A DNA stretch of 36,779 bases from a bacterium (GTDB lineage Bacteria > Blakebacterota > Blakebacteria > Blakebacterales > Blakebacteraceae): NCBI GenBank assembly GCA_025774615.1, contig JALGVQ010000021.1, forward strand, positions 1 through 36,779. The letters run 5' to 3'. A model generated the notes under the pieces. That model had not been told where the DNA came from and made no database searches. It saw only the letters and a program-made list of their open reading frames with translations. This document shows, one piece after another, positions 1 through 8,152 of this stretch; position 1 is the stretch's first letter, and every line of letters starts with the position of its first letter. Both the position numbers and the translations under genes were made by a program.

Positions 1-690
1 CGGGGGATAGAGACGGTCACCTATATCCTGAAGGGTGAAGTGACGCACCGGGACAGTCTGGGGAATGAGGGGACGATTGGGCCTGGTGATGTTCAGTGGA
101 TGACGGCCGGGCGGGGGATCATGCACGAGGAAATGCCCCTGGCCGCGGAGAATGGCATGGAGGGATTCCAGCTGTGGGTGAACCTCCCGGCGGATCTGAA
201 GATGACCGAACCGCGATACCAGGAGATCTCATCAGAAAAGATACCGGTGGTGGAGCAGGTGGGTGGTGTTTCGGTCAGAGTGATCGCGGGCGAAGTGGAT
301 GATGTGACGGGGCCGGTGACCGATATCTTCGCCGATCCTTCCTACCTCGACATCTCGATGCCGGCCGGAGCATCCTTCTCCTGCCCGGTAAAGAGAGGAC
401 ACAACGTTTTTGCCTACCTGTTCGAGGGGCAGGGGTTATTCGGGGACGACGCTGAGAGCGGGACACCAACCGGGACGGTAGACGGGACAGTAGAGAGCCC
501 GGGACTCGTTCTCTTCGAGGATGGCGATATCATCACCGCCCGCACTTCTGAACGATCCGCCCGATTCCTGCTTGTCTCGGGTTTTCCGATCGGTGAACCG
601 ATCTCGCGGTACGGCCCCTTTGTCATGAATACACGTGAAGAGATAGAAGAGACCTTAAGGGAGATCCGCGAGGGCACCTTCATCCGCTGA
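1..690 (+). CDS. Pirin family protein (5' end outside window)
   Basis: The reading frame is open from the first base, so the gene starts upstream; 229 residues are visible. The first visible residues (RGIETVTYILKGEV) are the part of pirin that directly follows the HPH metal-ligand motif, so that motif must lie just outside the window. The second pair of cupin metal ligands is present as GIMHEEMP, His42 and Glu44 of the visible part, after the family signature GDVQWMTAGRG. A second cupin half follows and the protein ends in a usual pirin C-terminus. Pirins are cytosolic iron-binding bicupins. Some act as quercetinases and others as redox-linked regulators, so the substrate cannot be told from the sequence. 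The aminotransferase gene follows 104 bases downstream on the same strand. Confidence 0.93.
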   Translation, partial: RGIETVTYILKGEVTHRDSLGNEGTIGPGDVQWMTAGRGIMHEEMPLAAENGMEGFQLWVNLPADLKMTEPRYQEISSEKIPVVEQVGGVSVRVIAGEVDDVTGPVTDIFADPSYLDISMPAGASFSCPVKRGHNVFAYLFEGQGLFGDDAESGTPTGTVDGTVESPGLVLFEDGDIITARTSERSARFLLVSGFPIGEPISRYGPFVMNTREEIEETLREIREGTFIR

Positions 691-726
691 GACCAGACCC
701 GACCAGACCCGACCGGTAATGGGTCT
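691..726 (+). repeat. Short tandem repeat and small hairpin after pirin gene
   Basis: Directly after the pirin stop codon the ten-base unit GACCAGACCC occurs twice in tandem (691-710), plus four bases of a third copy. The second copy supplies AGACCC (705-710), which can pair with GGGTCT (721-726) across a ten-base loop. No T-run follows, so this is not a standard intrinsic terminator. I infer only local slippage or a weak RNA hairpin. Confidence 0.45.
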
Positions 727-794
727 CTCCTTCAGACCAGTGCGTGACACCGGCTGTGCCGACAGGTACACTTCACGCGGACGAAGGAGAGCCT

Positions 795-2171
795 ATGAGC
801 GACAACGCCAGACTGCTTGATCACCTCAGCCGACTCTATCTCGAGGCGTACCCGCATGCCGGCCTGGAATTGACACGATCCGCGGATTCGCTCATCCACG
901 GAGGCAGTCACAGCCTCCGTCTTTTCAGCCCGGCCCCGTTCCGGATAACACAATCCAGAGGTGCCACGGTGACCGACGGTGATGGCCGGGAGATCCTCGA
1001 CTTCTGGCAGGGCCACTACACGAACATCCTCGGCCACAATCCACCAGTCGTCACGGAAGCGCTCATCCATGGACTCGAGAATGGGTATGGCCTCCAGAGC
1101 GGGCTCGTTGACAGCCTGCAGATAGACTTCGCGGAACTGCTGCAGCGGCAGATCGGCGCTGAGAGGATCAGGTTCACGACAAGCGGTGCGCTTGCCAACC
1201 AGTACGCGATCATGCTCGCGAGAGCTTTTACCGGCAGATCGCTGATCCTGAAGATCGGGGGGGGATGGCAGGGAGCCCAGGCGCTGACTTTCAAGGGAGT
1301 CTCTTTCCGTGATGGTTACGATCATCCGGAGACGGAGGGGCTCTCCCAGGACATGATGGATCGTGTACTGGTTGCCCGCTACAACGATACCGAAAATCTT
1401 GAAGAGATCTTCAGGCAGCATGGGGACCAGATCGCCTGTTTCATCCTCGAACCGTGGATGGGTATGGGAGGCTTCATGCCGGCTACGGCTGAATACCTCC
1501 ATGCCGCGCGCGACCTGACGCTGCAGTACGGTGCGGCATTGATCCTGGATGAGATCATCTCCGGATTCAGGTTCCGCGCCGGAGGAGTACACACCCTCTA
1601 CGGGATCGAGCCGGAACTCTCTACCTATGCCAAGATTGTCGGGGGCGGTATGCCGCTGGCCGTTGTTGCCGGGCGGGAAGAGATCATGCGCCTCTGCGGT
1701 CCGGAGAGCGGACGCAGAGTGAAATTCGATGGCGGCACCTTCTCGGCTCACCCCGCCTCCCTGCTCGCGGGTTATACGACGGTGAAGCACCTTGCCGCCA
1801 ACGAAGATGAGATCTATCCGAGGCTGGGGAGGATGGGTGAGAAGATGCGAAGGGGTGTGGAAGAAGCCTTCGATCGCGGAGGGGTTTCCGTCATCTGTAC
1901 CGGATATGGCAATGAAGTCGTCCCGGACAGTTCGGTAGCGATGGTCCACTTTCCCATTGATGAACAGCTCCAGATCATTTCTCCCGAACAGGTATGGGAT
2001 CCGACGGTCTGCGATGTGGAGCGGCGTGAACAGGTGTTGAAACTCGCCCTGCTCCTCGGACGGGTCCACGTCATGCACGGACTGGGCGCGATCACCACAG
2101 AGCACACCGATGAGCACCTCCAGTGGCTTTTCGAAGCATGTGAAGCGGCTGCGGCTCATATCAGGTCGTAA
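795..2171 (+). CDS. Class III (GSA aminomutase-like) PLP aminotransferase
   Basis: This is a PLP-dependent class III aminotransferase of 458 residues, closest in layout to glutamate-1-semialdehyde aminomutase. Visible landmarks are Ser130-Gly in SGALAN (phosphate binding), Asp252 in LDEIISGFR (contacts the PLP ring nitrogen) and Lys280 in YAKIVGGGMP (the Schiff-base lysine). At the usual YHG or CxHG site the protein has Trp158-Gln-Gly, and the N-terminal substrate region does not look like HemL. I therefore do not call it hemL. It may act on an amino-acid-derived or specialised substrate. The start is ATG 795, which has AAGGAG 5-10 bases upstream; an upstream in-frame start at 744 has no such site. 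The peptidase gene follows after 29 bases, so the two may be co-transcribed. Confidence 0.85.
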   Translation: MSDNARLLDHLSRLYLEAYPHAGLELTRSADSLIHGGSHSLRLFSPAPFRITQSRGATVTDGDGREILDFWQGHYTNILGHNPPVVTEALIHGLENGYGLQSGLVDSLQIDFAELLQRQIGAERIRFTTSGALANQYAIMLARAFTGRSLILKIGGGWQGAQALTFKGVSFRDGYDHPETEGLSQDMMDRVLVARYNDTENLEEIFRQHGDQIACFILEPWMGMGGFMPATAEYLHAARDLTLQYGAALILDEIISGFRFRAGGVHTLYGIEPELSTYAKIVGGGMPLAVVAGREEIMRLCGPESGRRVKFDGGTFSAHPASLLAGYTTVKHLAANEDEIYPRLGRMGEKMRRGVEEAFDRGGVSVICTGYGNEVVPDSSVAMVHFPIDEQLQIISPEQVWDPTVCDVERREQVLKLALLLGRVHVMHGLGAITTEHTDEHLQWLFEACEAAAAHIRS

Positions 2172-2200
2172 AACGGCTCACCAGCTCAGAAAGAGTGTGC

Positions 2201-3853
2201 ATGTCCCGATCGAATGACAATCACAGTGCCCGTCCCGTCGGACTTGCAGCAGCCTTTGCGTTCCTGTTGCTCATCGGCTATATCGGTCTCATCAGATATG
2301 AGCCGCCCGAACCGAGACCGACCGGGTCTGACCCGCAGCTCTTTTCGGCGCTCCGGGCATTGCCCATCCTTGAAAACCTCGTGGGAGACAATATCCCGCA
2401 TCCCGTCGGCAGTTCTCAGCATGCCGTGGTGCGCAACCGGATCGTCTCCCATCTCGAATCGTTCGGATATGTTCCCGAGGTCCAGCATGCGACGATCGAG
2501 ATGAGGCGGGGCCCGGTGACGGTCTCGAATGTCATTGCCCGGCTCGATGGATCCATTGACGGGCCCGCGGTAGTGCTTCTCTCACACTACGACTCCGTGC
2601 CGGATGGTCCAGGAGCCTCTGACGCCGGAGTCTGTGTTGCGGCCATACTCGAGATCGCACGATTGTTGAAGGAGACGAGCCCACCCCTCAATGACATCAT
2701 CTTTCTGCTGACCGATGCCGAAGAAACGGGACTGGTGGGGGCACGGGCCTTTGTGGAAGAGTACGATTTTCCCGGGAACAGTGTTGTGGTGAACCTGGAC
2801 GCGCGCGGTATCTCAGGCCCGAGTCTCATGTTCGAGACCAGCGCCGAGAGCGGGTGGCTCATGGATACGTACGCCGAGGTAGTCGAGCAGCCCGCCACCA
2901 GTTCACTCTTCTATGAGATCTACAAGCGAATGCCGAACGACACCGATTTCACGATCTTCAAGCAGAACGGTTATGAGGGGTACAACTTCGCGTTCATTGG
3001 TGGTGGAGAAAACTACCACACCGAACATGACAACTTTCAGAATATCTCTCTTTCGAGTGTCCAGCATCATGGTGAGAATGCGCTGGCTCTCGTCAGGGCT
3101 CTGGGGTGGAGCGACCTGACCGAAAGATCTTCCGGGCGCCACGTCTATTTCGATCTGTTCGGTTATGTTGTGGTGAAATGGCCTGAACCGGAGACCATGA
3201 GATACGCCCTCCTGCTCGTACTGCTGATCATCCTCACCCTCCGGAAGCTCCTTCGCATGGAACTGATCGAGTCATCCGGCGTAGCCGGAGCGTGTGTGCT
3301 CTGGGTCATCATCGTTGCGGGTGCCGTTCTCTGTGGCTGGGGTCTCAACAAGCTTCTCTTCCTGCTCGGCGGTATCACCTCACAATGGATGGATGGCGCG
3401 TTCTTCATCGCCATCGCGTTCTGGCTTCTGGCTCTGGTATGGGCGATCCTCGTGGTTCCGAAGCTTGCGCCTAAACTGGGGGTCACAAAAGCGTGGGAAA
3501 TGTGGCTCGGGGTATGGCTGTGGTGGACGATACTGAGCCTTCTGCTCGGGATGTTCGCACCAGGTGCCAGTTACCTGGTGCTCGTTCCCGCGATTGTTGC
3601 ATCAGCAACAGGTGTCTTCGGGGCATACCTCGCCCTTAAACAGTCGCCACTGAGCGGTCGTACAACAGCCGTTATCTCGGCCGCGGCAGCTGCCGCGATC
3701 TGGGTTCCCATGGAGTTCCTTTTTTATGATGCGCTTGGTTTCGGGGCCAATCTGTTCATTGAGGGGCGAGCGGCCATGATAGTGGCGGTTCTCACTCCCC
3801 TGATGATCAGAGTGCAGCCGGCACCGAAGGGGAGTAAGAGAGATAACCGTTAG
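2201..3853 (+). CDS. Membrane-anchored M28 family metallopeptidase
   Basis: This 550-residue protein is a zinc aminopeptidase of family M28 tethered to the membrane. An N-terminal hydrophobic helix (about residues 13-32) precedes the catalytic domain. The two-zinc ligand set is complete: His129 in SHYDSVPD, Asp141 in ASDAG, Glu174 and Glu175 in DAEETG, Asp200 in NLDARG, and His273 in YHTEHDN. After about residue 325 come several strongly hydrophobic segments (six or more) to the C-terminus. A soluble M28 domain followed by a multi-helix tail is the plan of fungal vacuolar Pff1 and animal ERMP1. It probably faces the periplasm. ATG 2201 was chosen because AAAGAG lies five bases upstream; GTG 2195 is the alternative. 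The substrate is unknown. Confidence 0.88.
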   Translation: MSRSNDNHSARPVGLAAAFAFLLLIGYIGLIRYEPPEPRPTGSDPQLFSALRALPILENLVGDNIPHPVGSSQHAVVRNRIVSHLESFGYVPEVQHATIEMRRGPVTVSNVIARLDGSIDGPAVVLLSHYDSVPDGPGASDAGVCVAAILEIARLLKETSPPLNDIIFLLTDAEETGLVGARAFVEEYDFPGNSVVVNLDARGISGPSLMFETSAESGWLMDTYAEVVEQPATSSLFYEIYKRMPNDTDFTIFKQNGYEGYNFAFIGGGENYHTEHDNFQNISLSSVQHHGENALALVRALGWSDLTERSSGRHVYFDLFGYVVVKWPEPETMRYALLLVLLIILTLRKLLRMELIESSGVAGACVLWVIIVAGAVLCGWGLNKLLFLLGGITSQWMDGAFFIAIAFWLLALVWAILVVPKLAPKLGVTKAWEMWLGVWLWWTILSLLLGMFAPGASYLVLVPAIVASATGVFGAYLALKQSPLSGRTTAVISAAAAAAIWVPMEFLFYDALGFGANLFIEGRAAMIVAVLTPLMIRVQPAPKGSKRDNR

Positions 3854-3886
3854 ATGTCGATCAGACGATTAAGACAATTACAGGAT

Positions 3887-3915
3887 TTGACCGACTGCCG
3901 TGATATCGATAATTT
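3887..3915 (+). promoter_or_regulatory. Putative sigma-70 promoter of the aldolase gene
   Basis: TTGACC (3887-3892) and TAATTT (3910-3915) are separated by exactly 17 bases, in an AT-richer patch between the peptidase and aldolase genes. This would give a start near 3922 and a leader of about 75 bases. The match to consensus is good but no transcript evidence exists. Confidence 0.55.
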
Positions 3916-3996
3916 GTCTGATTCGCAACGCGCTCCATGCAATCGGCATGGGTATGCCACAGGCCGATTACACCCAAAACAGTGTTGAGGTTTATT

Positions 3997-5025
3997 GTGA
4001 AGAACACGAACGAGCTTTCAGCCATTGCCAGTGCCATGGTCGCCCCCGGAAAGGGGATCCTTGCCGCCGATGAGAGCACCGGAACGATCAAGAAACGTTT
4101 CGACACGATCGGTACAGAATCCACCGAAGAGAATCGCCGTGCCTACCGTGACCTGCTCTTCACCACCGATGGTGCGGAGGAATTCATCAGCGGAGTGATC
4201 ATGTTCGATGAGTCACTGCGCCAGAGTACCGGTGACGGCGTCCCCTTCGCCGAGGCCCTCAGAAGCAGAGGTATCATTGCGGGCATCAAACCTGACAAGG
4301 GAGCAAAGGATCTGGCGGGATTCCCCGGGGAGAAGATCACCGAGGGACTCGACGGCCTGAGGGAACGACTCCAGGAGTACCGGGATCTGGGAGCTCAATT
4401 CGCCAAATGGCGGGCCGTGATCACGATCGGGGAGGGCATACCGACACGGTTCTGTCTGGACGCGAATGCGCACGCGCTGGCGCGGTACGCCGCGCTCTGT
4501 CAGGAGACCGGCCTCGTACCTATCGTGGAACCGGAGGTACTGATGGATGGGGGACACACACTTGAGCAGTGCGGTGAAGTGACCGAGGCCGCTCTCTACC
4601 GACTGTACGATGCCCTCCATGAACACCAGGTGTTCCTGGAAGGTACCATCCTGAAGCCGAACATGGTTATTCCGGGGAAGGAATGCCCGATCCAGGCCAA
4701 TCCGGAACAGATCGCCGAGGCGACCATCGAATGCTTCCTTCGCTCGGTGCCGGCTGCGGTACCCGGCATCGTATTCCTCTCCGGCGGTCAGACCCCCGTT
4801 CAGGCGACCGAGAACCTCAATGCCATGAATGCACTCGGTTTGAAACTGCCGTGGGAACTCAGCTTCTCCTATGGCAGGGCCCTGCAGGAGCCGATCCTGA
4901 AAGCGTGGCAGGGGAAGAGTGCACATGTCGCCGCCGCTCAACAGGCGTACCTGCACCGTGCAAAGTTGAACGGTGCGGCCCGCTATGGCACCTATGCAGG
5001 GGAGATGGAACAGGGAGCTGTCTGA
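3997..5025 (+). CDS. Class I fructose-bisphosphate aldolase
   Basis: This is the glycolytic and gluconeogenic aldolase that interconverts fructose 1,6-bisphosphate with dihydroxyacetone phosphate and glyceraldehyde 3-phosphate. At 342 residues it matches the eukaryote-like class I family. Diagnostic segments are GILAADEST near the N-terminus, GIKPDKG, AKWRAVI and the Schiff-base lysine Lys220 in TILKPNMV, followed by LSGGQ and LSFSYGRALQ. Class I enzymes need no metal. The GTG start at 3997 has GAGG six bases upstream and gives the family's usual N-terminus; the longer frame from 3937 adds 20 unrelated residues. The gene stands alone with its own candidate promoter and a strong terminator that lies inside the end of the convergent glgC gene. 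Confidence 0.95.
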   Translation: MKNTNELSAIASAMVAPGKGILAADESTGTIKKRFDTIGTESTEENRRAYRDLLFTTDGAEEFISGVIMFDESLRQSTGDGVPFAEALRSRGIIAGIKPDKGAKDLAGFPGEKITEGLDGLRERLQEYRDLGAQFAKWRAVITIGEGIPTRFCLDANAHALARYAALCQETGLVPIVEPEVLMDGGHTLEQCGEVTEAALYRLYDALHEHQVFLEGTILKPNMVIPGKECPIQANPEQIAEATIECFLRSVPAAVPGIVFLSGGQTPVQATENLNAMNALGLKLPWELSFSYGRALQEPILKAWQGKSAHVAAAQQAYLHRAKLNGAARYGTYAGEMEQGAV

Positions 5026-5051
5026 GCAGATACTCGCACTGTTTCAGCGCG

Positions 5052-6329
5052 TTACGCCGTGATCTCTGTGCCGTCGGGGATCACGGCGTTTTTTGTGATC
5101 ACCACGATCCCGTCGACGACAGAGTAATCCTCTTCATGCCGGTTCTCAGCGCCCTCCCTGCCTTCGATCCGGACATCTCTTCCGATCCTTGCATCCTTGT
5201 CCACGATGGCTCTTCTGATAACCGTTCCTTCACCGATTCCGAGGGGGGGGAGGTCGGAATCTCCCGGTTTCATCGATGGGTAGGCGTCCGCTCCCATGAG
5301 AACGCTGGCGTCGATCTCCACACCTTTGCGCAGGATCGATCGTACACCGACCACACTGTCTGAGATGGTACAGGCCTCAAGGTCACAGCCATCAGCGAGG
5401 ATTGCATCCCTGATGGTTGCCGATCTCACACGGGCAGCCGGCAGATAGCGGGGATGGGTATAGATGGCCCTGCCGTGGTGGAAGAACTCGAATGGAGGGT
5501 TCGGTCTTGCCAGGGAGAGATTGGCGTTATAAAAGCTGCCGATCGTCCCGATATCTTCCCAGTAGCCATCGAACATGTATGAGTAGACAGCCCGGGTACC
5601 GATTGCGGCCGGAATGATCTCGTGTCCGAAGTCTGTAGCATCAGGATGAGCGTCGAGGGCTTCTTTCAGCGCGTCGAGTTCCCAGACATAGATACCCATG
5701 CTGGCGGCGAACGGCTGTTCCCCGGGCCGGCTTCCTTCGGGATAGAGTTCGGACGGGACCTCGAAACCTGAGAGCTGTTCGACTGAATCGGGTTTCTCGA
5801 TGAAATCGGTGACGCGGCCCGATCCCTCGATCTTCATGATCCCGAGGCTTCCGGCATCCGATGGAGCGATCAGATTTCCAGCGACGGTCACTTCAGCGTT
5901 GCGTTCGACATGGCCGGCGATCACATCCTCGAAATTCAGGCGGTAGAGCTGGTCGCCGCTCAGTATCAGCACCCGCTGAATGTCGTATCCCTCCAGGTGG
6001 GAGAGGGTCTTCCGTACCGCGTCTGCTGTGCCCTCGTACCAGTCCTCCTGCGGCGCGGGGGTCTGTGTGGCAGCCAGAATATCCACGAAACCGCTGCTGA
6101 GGTGGCTGAAGGTGTAGGTGTTGCTGATATGGCGATGGAGACTCACCGAATTGAACTGGGTGAGCACGAAGATGCGATGGAGTCCCGCGTGCAGGGCATT
6201 GCTGATCGGCACATCCACCAGGCGGAACTTGCCTCCGAGTGGAACAGCCGGCTTGCTCCGGTATCTGGTGAGTGGATACAGGCGGGATCCACGGCCGCCT
6301 CCCAGGATCAGTGTCATGGTATTTTTCAC
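5052..6329 (-). CDS. glgC: Glucose-1-phosphate adenylyltransferase (ADP-glucose pyrophosphorylase)
   Basis: GlgC makes ADP-glucose from glucose 1-phosphate and ATP, the committed step of bacterial glycogen synthesis. The 425-residue protein has the nucleotidyltransferase signature LILGGGRGSRLYPLT, then SKPAVPLGGKFRLVD, the sugar-phosphate site region GFEV, and FIEKP. A C-terminal left-handed beta-helix carries the hexapeptide pattern and ends in NAVIPDGTEI. I chose GTG 6329, which gives an N-terminus reading (M)KNTMTLILGGG as in close relatives. TTG 6353 and ATG 6317 are possible, and the ribosome-binding site is not decisive. The gene lies 35 bases after pgi on the same strand, so the two likely form an operon that supplies hexose phosphate to glycogen. 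Its last codons double as the terminator of the convergent aldolase gene. Confidence 0.95.
   Translation of the reverse strand: MKNTMTLILGGGRGSRLYPLTRYRSKPAVPLGGKFRLVDVPISNALHAGLHRIFVLTQFNSVSLHRHISNTYTFSHLSSGFVDILAATQTPAPQEDWYEGTADAVRKTLSHLEGYDIQRVLILSGDQLYRLNFEDVIAGHVERNAEVTVAGNLIAPSDAGSLGIMKIEGSGRVTDFIEKPDSVEQLSGFEVPSELYPEGSRPGEQPFAASMGIYVWELDALKEALDAHPDATDFGHEIIPAAIGTRAVYSYMFDGYWEDIGTIGSFYNANLSLARPNPPFEFFHHGRAIYTHPRYLPAARVRSATIRDAILADGCDLEACTISDSVVGVRSILRKGVEIDASVLMGADAYPSMKPGDSDLPPLGIGEGTVIRRAIVDKDARIGRDVRIEGREGAENRHEEDYSVVDGIVVITKNAVIPDGTEITA
5054..5094 (+). terminator. Intrinsic terminator of aldolase gene, inside glgC 3' end
   Basis: An 11-bp perfect stem (ACGCCGTGATC at 5054-5064 with GATCACGGCGT at 5079-5089) encloses a 14-base loop and runs straight into six T residues (5089-5094) on the plus strand. 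This is a textbook rho-independent terminator 29 bases after the aldolase stop. The same bases encode the last residues and part of the stop codon of glgC on the other strand. There is no T-run for the minus direction. Confidence 0.85.
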
Positions 6330-6364
6330 GATCCTGTCCGTCTCCTCTCTCAAGTAATCAGGGT

Positions 6365-8026
6365 CTAATCGAGTCCCATTGCCCGTTCGAGAACTGTCAG
6401 TCCCTCGCCAGGGTCATGCCCGAGGTTGATACGCAGTATACGTCTTCCCCTCTGACGCAGAGCCTGATAATCACCGATTGACTGGGCCCGGATCAGAGCG
6501 CCAAAGGTGAAATCGGTCTCCGGTACCGGGATATCTTCCGACACCTCATCCACCAGCTGCAGGACGAGGGCATTGTTCGGTCCCCCCTTATGAAGCTGGC
6601 CGGTTGAATGCAGGAAGCGTGGGCCGTAACCGAGGGTGGCGGCGAGTTTGCGTCGATCCCTGAGATAGATCTGCAGTCGCTGTAATCGACCGGTCATCTC
6701 ATCCGAAGATGCCAGCCAGGCCTGGATCGTGAAATAATCCCCCGCCGATGCCTGTCGGACCCATTCATAGACGGCCAGTTCAAGCGCCGCGCGATCCGAG
6801 GTATCGAACTCCTTTAAGGAAGAGGTCTCATCGCCTGCTTCTCCCGACATGGCTTTACGGGCAAGATCCTTTGCCAACTGTACATCTGGCTGATTGAACG
6901 GATGGATCCCGATCACCGACCCGGCAGCGGCCACTGCCACTTCCCAGCCGAACATCTCCCGCCCGATGTCCTCTATTTCACCCAGAACGATCCTGACGAC
7001 CGGATGTCCCCGTTCCTCGAGCGCCTTGATCAGATCTTCATCTTGTGGTGACTGTTCACCGGCGAGGGTGAACAGTACAAAAAGACGGTCTCTGCCATAT
7101 GATTCAGGTTCTCCGTGTGGTTCATCTGCTACGGGCAGTATGCCCTGATCCTCCTTCCCGGTGCTCTCGGCGATCAGCTGCTCCAGCCAGGCGGGAAACG
7201 CGTTCAGGGAGGGCGAGGTCAGAAAGGTGACCTTGTCGCGGCCTTCTCCTGCCAGTTCCCCCATCATCGCGCCAAGGGTGAGGGCGGGATTGGCGGGACC
7301 GGGCGCGGCGAACGTGGTTGCCCGGGCAATCTTCCTGGCACTGACAAGCAGCTTTTCTATGTCAGCACCGATCAAGGCTGCGGGAACGAGACCGAAGAAC
7401 GTGAGCGCTGAATATCTGCCGCCTACATCAGGGGGCGTTTCAAAGATCCGGCGGAATCCATGCTCCTCAGCAAGTTCTGCCAGAGAGGAATCGGGATCGG
7501 TGATGGCAACGAAGTGGCTGCCCGGTTTATCCGATACCTCACTCACCTGAGAGTGAAAAAAGCGGAAGAAGGAGATCGTCTCCTGTGTGCCTCCCGATTT
7601 GCTCGAAACGAGGAAGAGGGTCTTTCCCGGATCGATTCCCGCGGCGGCAGTCCGGACAGCGTCGGGATGCGTACTGTCCAGTACGGTGAGGGCAGGGTAG
7701 CCGGCGGCATTGCCGAGGGTTTTCTGGAACACCTCGGGAGCCAGGCTCGAACCACCCATACCGAGAAGCATGATATGTTTGAAGCCCTCGCTCCTGACGG
7801 AGTGAGCGAACTCCCGCAGATCGTCCAACCGGCTCATCATCTCCCCGGGAAGGTCGAGCCAGCCGAGTCGGTCGGTCAGTTCCGGAAGGGGTGTCTCGGC
7901 CCACAGGGTATGGTCATGTTCCCAGAGCCGGTCGGCGAACCTGCTCTCCTTCCATATCTCAAGTCGTCCCTCTACACCTTCCAGATATTCGGCGAGTCGA
8001 AAATCGTAGTGATCAGCCAGATCCAT
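6365..8026 (-). CDS. pgi: Glucose-6-phosphate isomerase (type found in Tal-Pgi fusions)
   Basis: This 553-residue enzyme interconverts glucose 6-phosphate and fructose 6-phosphate in the cytosol. It has two SIS-type domains: LLGMGGSSLAP and LVSSKSGGT (phosphate binding), GGRYSAL, ESTGKEDQGILPV with the catalytic-base glutamate region, and HSTGQLHKGGP with the C-terminal catalytic lysine. From memory of the family, the overall wording resembles the isomerase half of bifunctional transaldolase/phosphoglucose isomerases rather than E. coli Pgi. No transaldolase part precedes it here. ATG 8026 was chosen because AGGGG lies six bases upstream; the first in-frame ATG at 8065 has none. It is probably transcribed with glgC, 35 bases downstream. 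Confidence 0.9.
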   Translation of the reverse strand: MDLADHYDFRLAEYLEGVEGRLEIWKESRFADRLWEHDHTLWAETPLPELTDRLGWLDLPGEMMSRLDDLREFAHSVRSEGFKHIMLLGMGGSSLAPEVFQKTLGNAAGYPALTVLDSTHPDAVRTAAAGIDPGKTLFLVSSKSGGTQETISFFRFFHSQVSEVSDKPGSHFVAITDPDSSLAELAEEHGFRRIFETPPDVGGRYSALTFFGLVPAALIGADIEKLLVSARKIARATTFAAPGPANPALTLGAMMGELAGEGRDKVTFLTSPSLNAFPAWLEQLIAESTGKEDQGILPVADEPHGEPESYGRDRLFVLFTLAGEQSPQDEDLIKALEERGHPVVRIVLGEIEDIGREMFGWEVAVAAAGSVIGIHPFNQPDVQLAKDLARKAMSGEAGDETSSLKEFDTSDRAALELAVYEWVRQASAGDYFTIQAWLASSDEMTGRLQRLQIYLRDRRKLAATLGYGPRFLHSTGQLHKGGPNNALVLQLVDEVSEDIPVPETDFTFGALIRAQSIGDYQALRQRGRRILRINLGHDPGEGLTVLERAMGLD

Positions 8027-8152
8027 GATAATCCCCTGGTTCCTGATATTGTCTGATTGCTGCATGGTACCGGTAAGTGCGCATAATGGGTAGAGTGTTA
8101 CTGGTGACCCCGGTACACTGATCGGATCTGAACCATGACAGGGGTAATACCT

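Noticed and set aside
732-2159. A 475-codon open frame antisense to the aminotransferase gene
   Set aside because: It mirrors the real gene's third-position bias, has no recognisable domain and starts without a ribosome-binding site. The sense protein has full PLP signatures.
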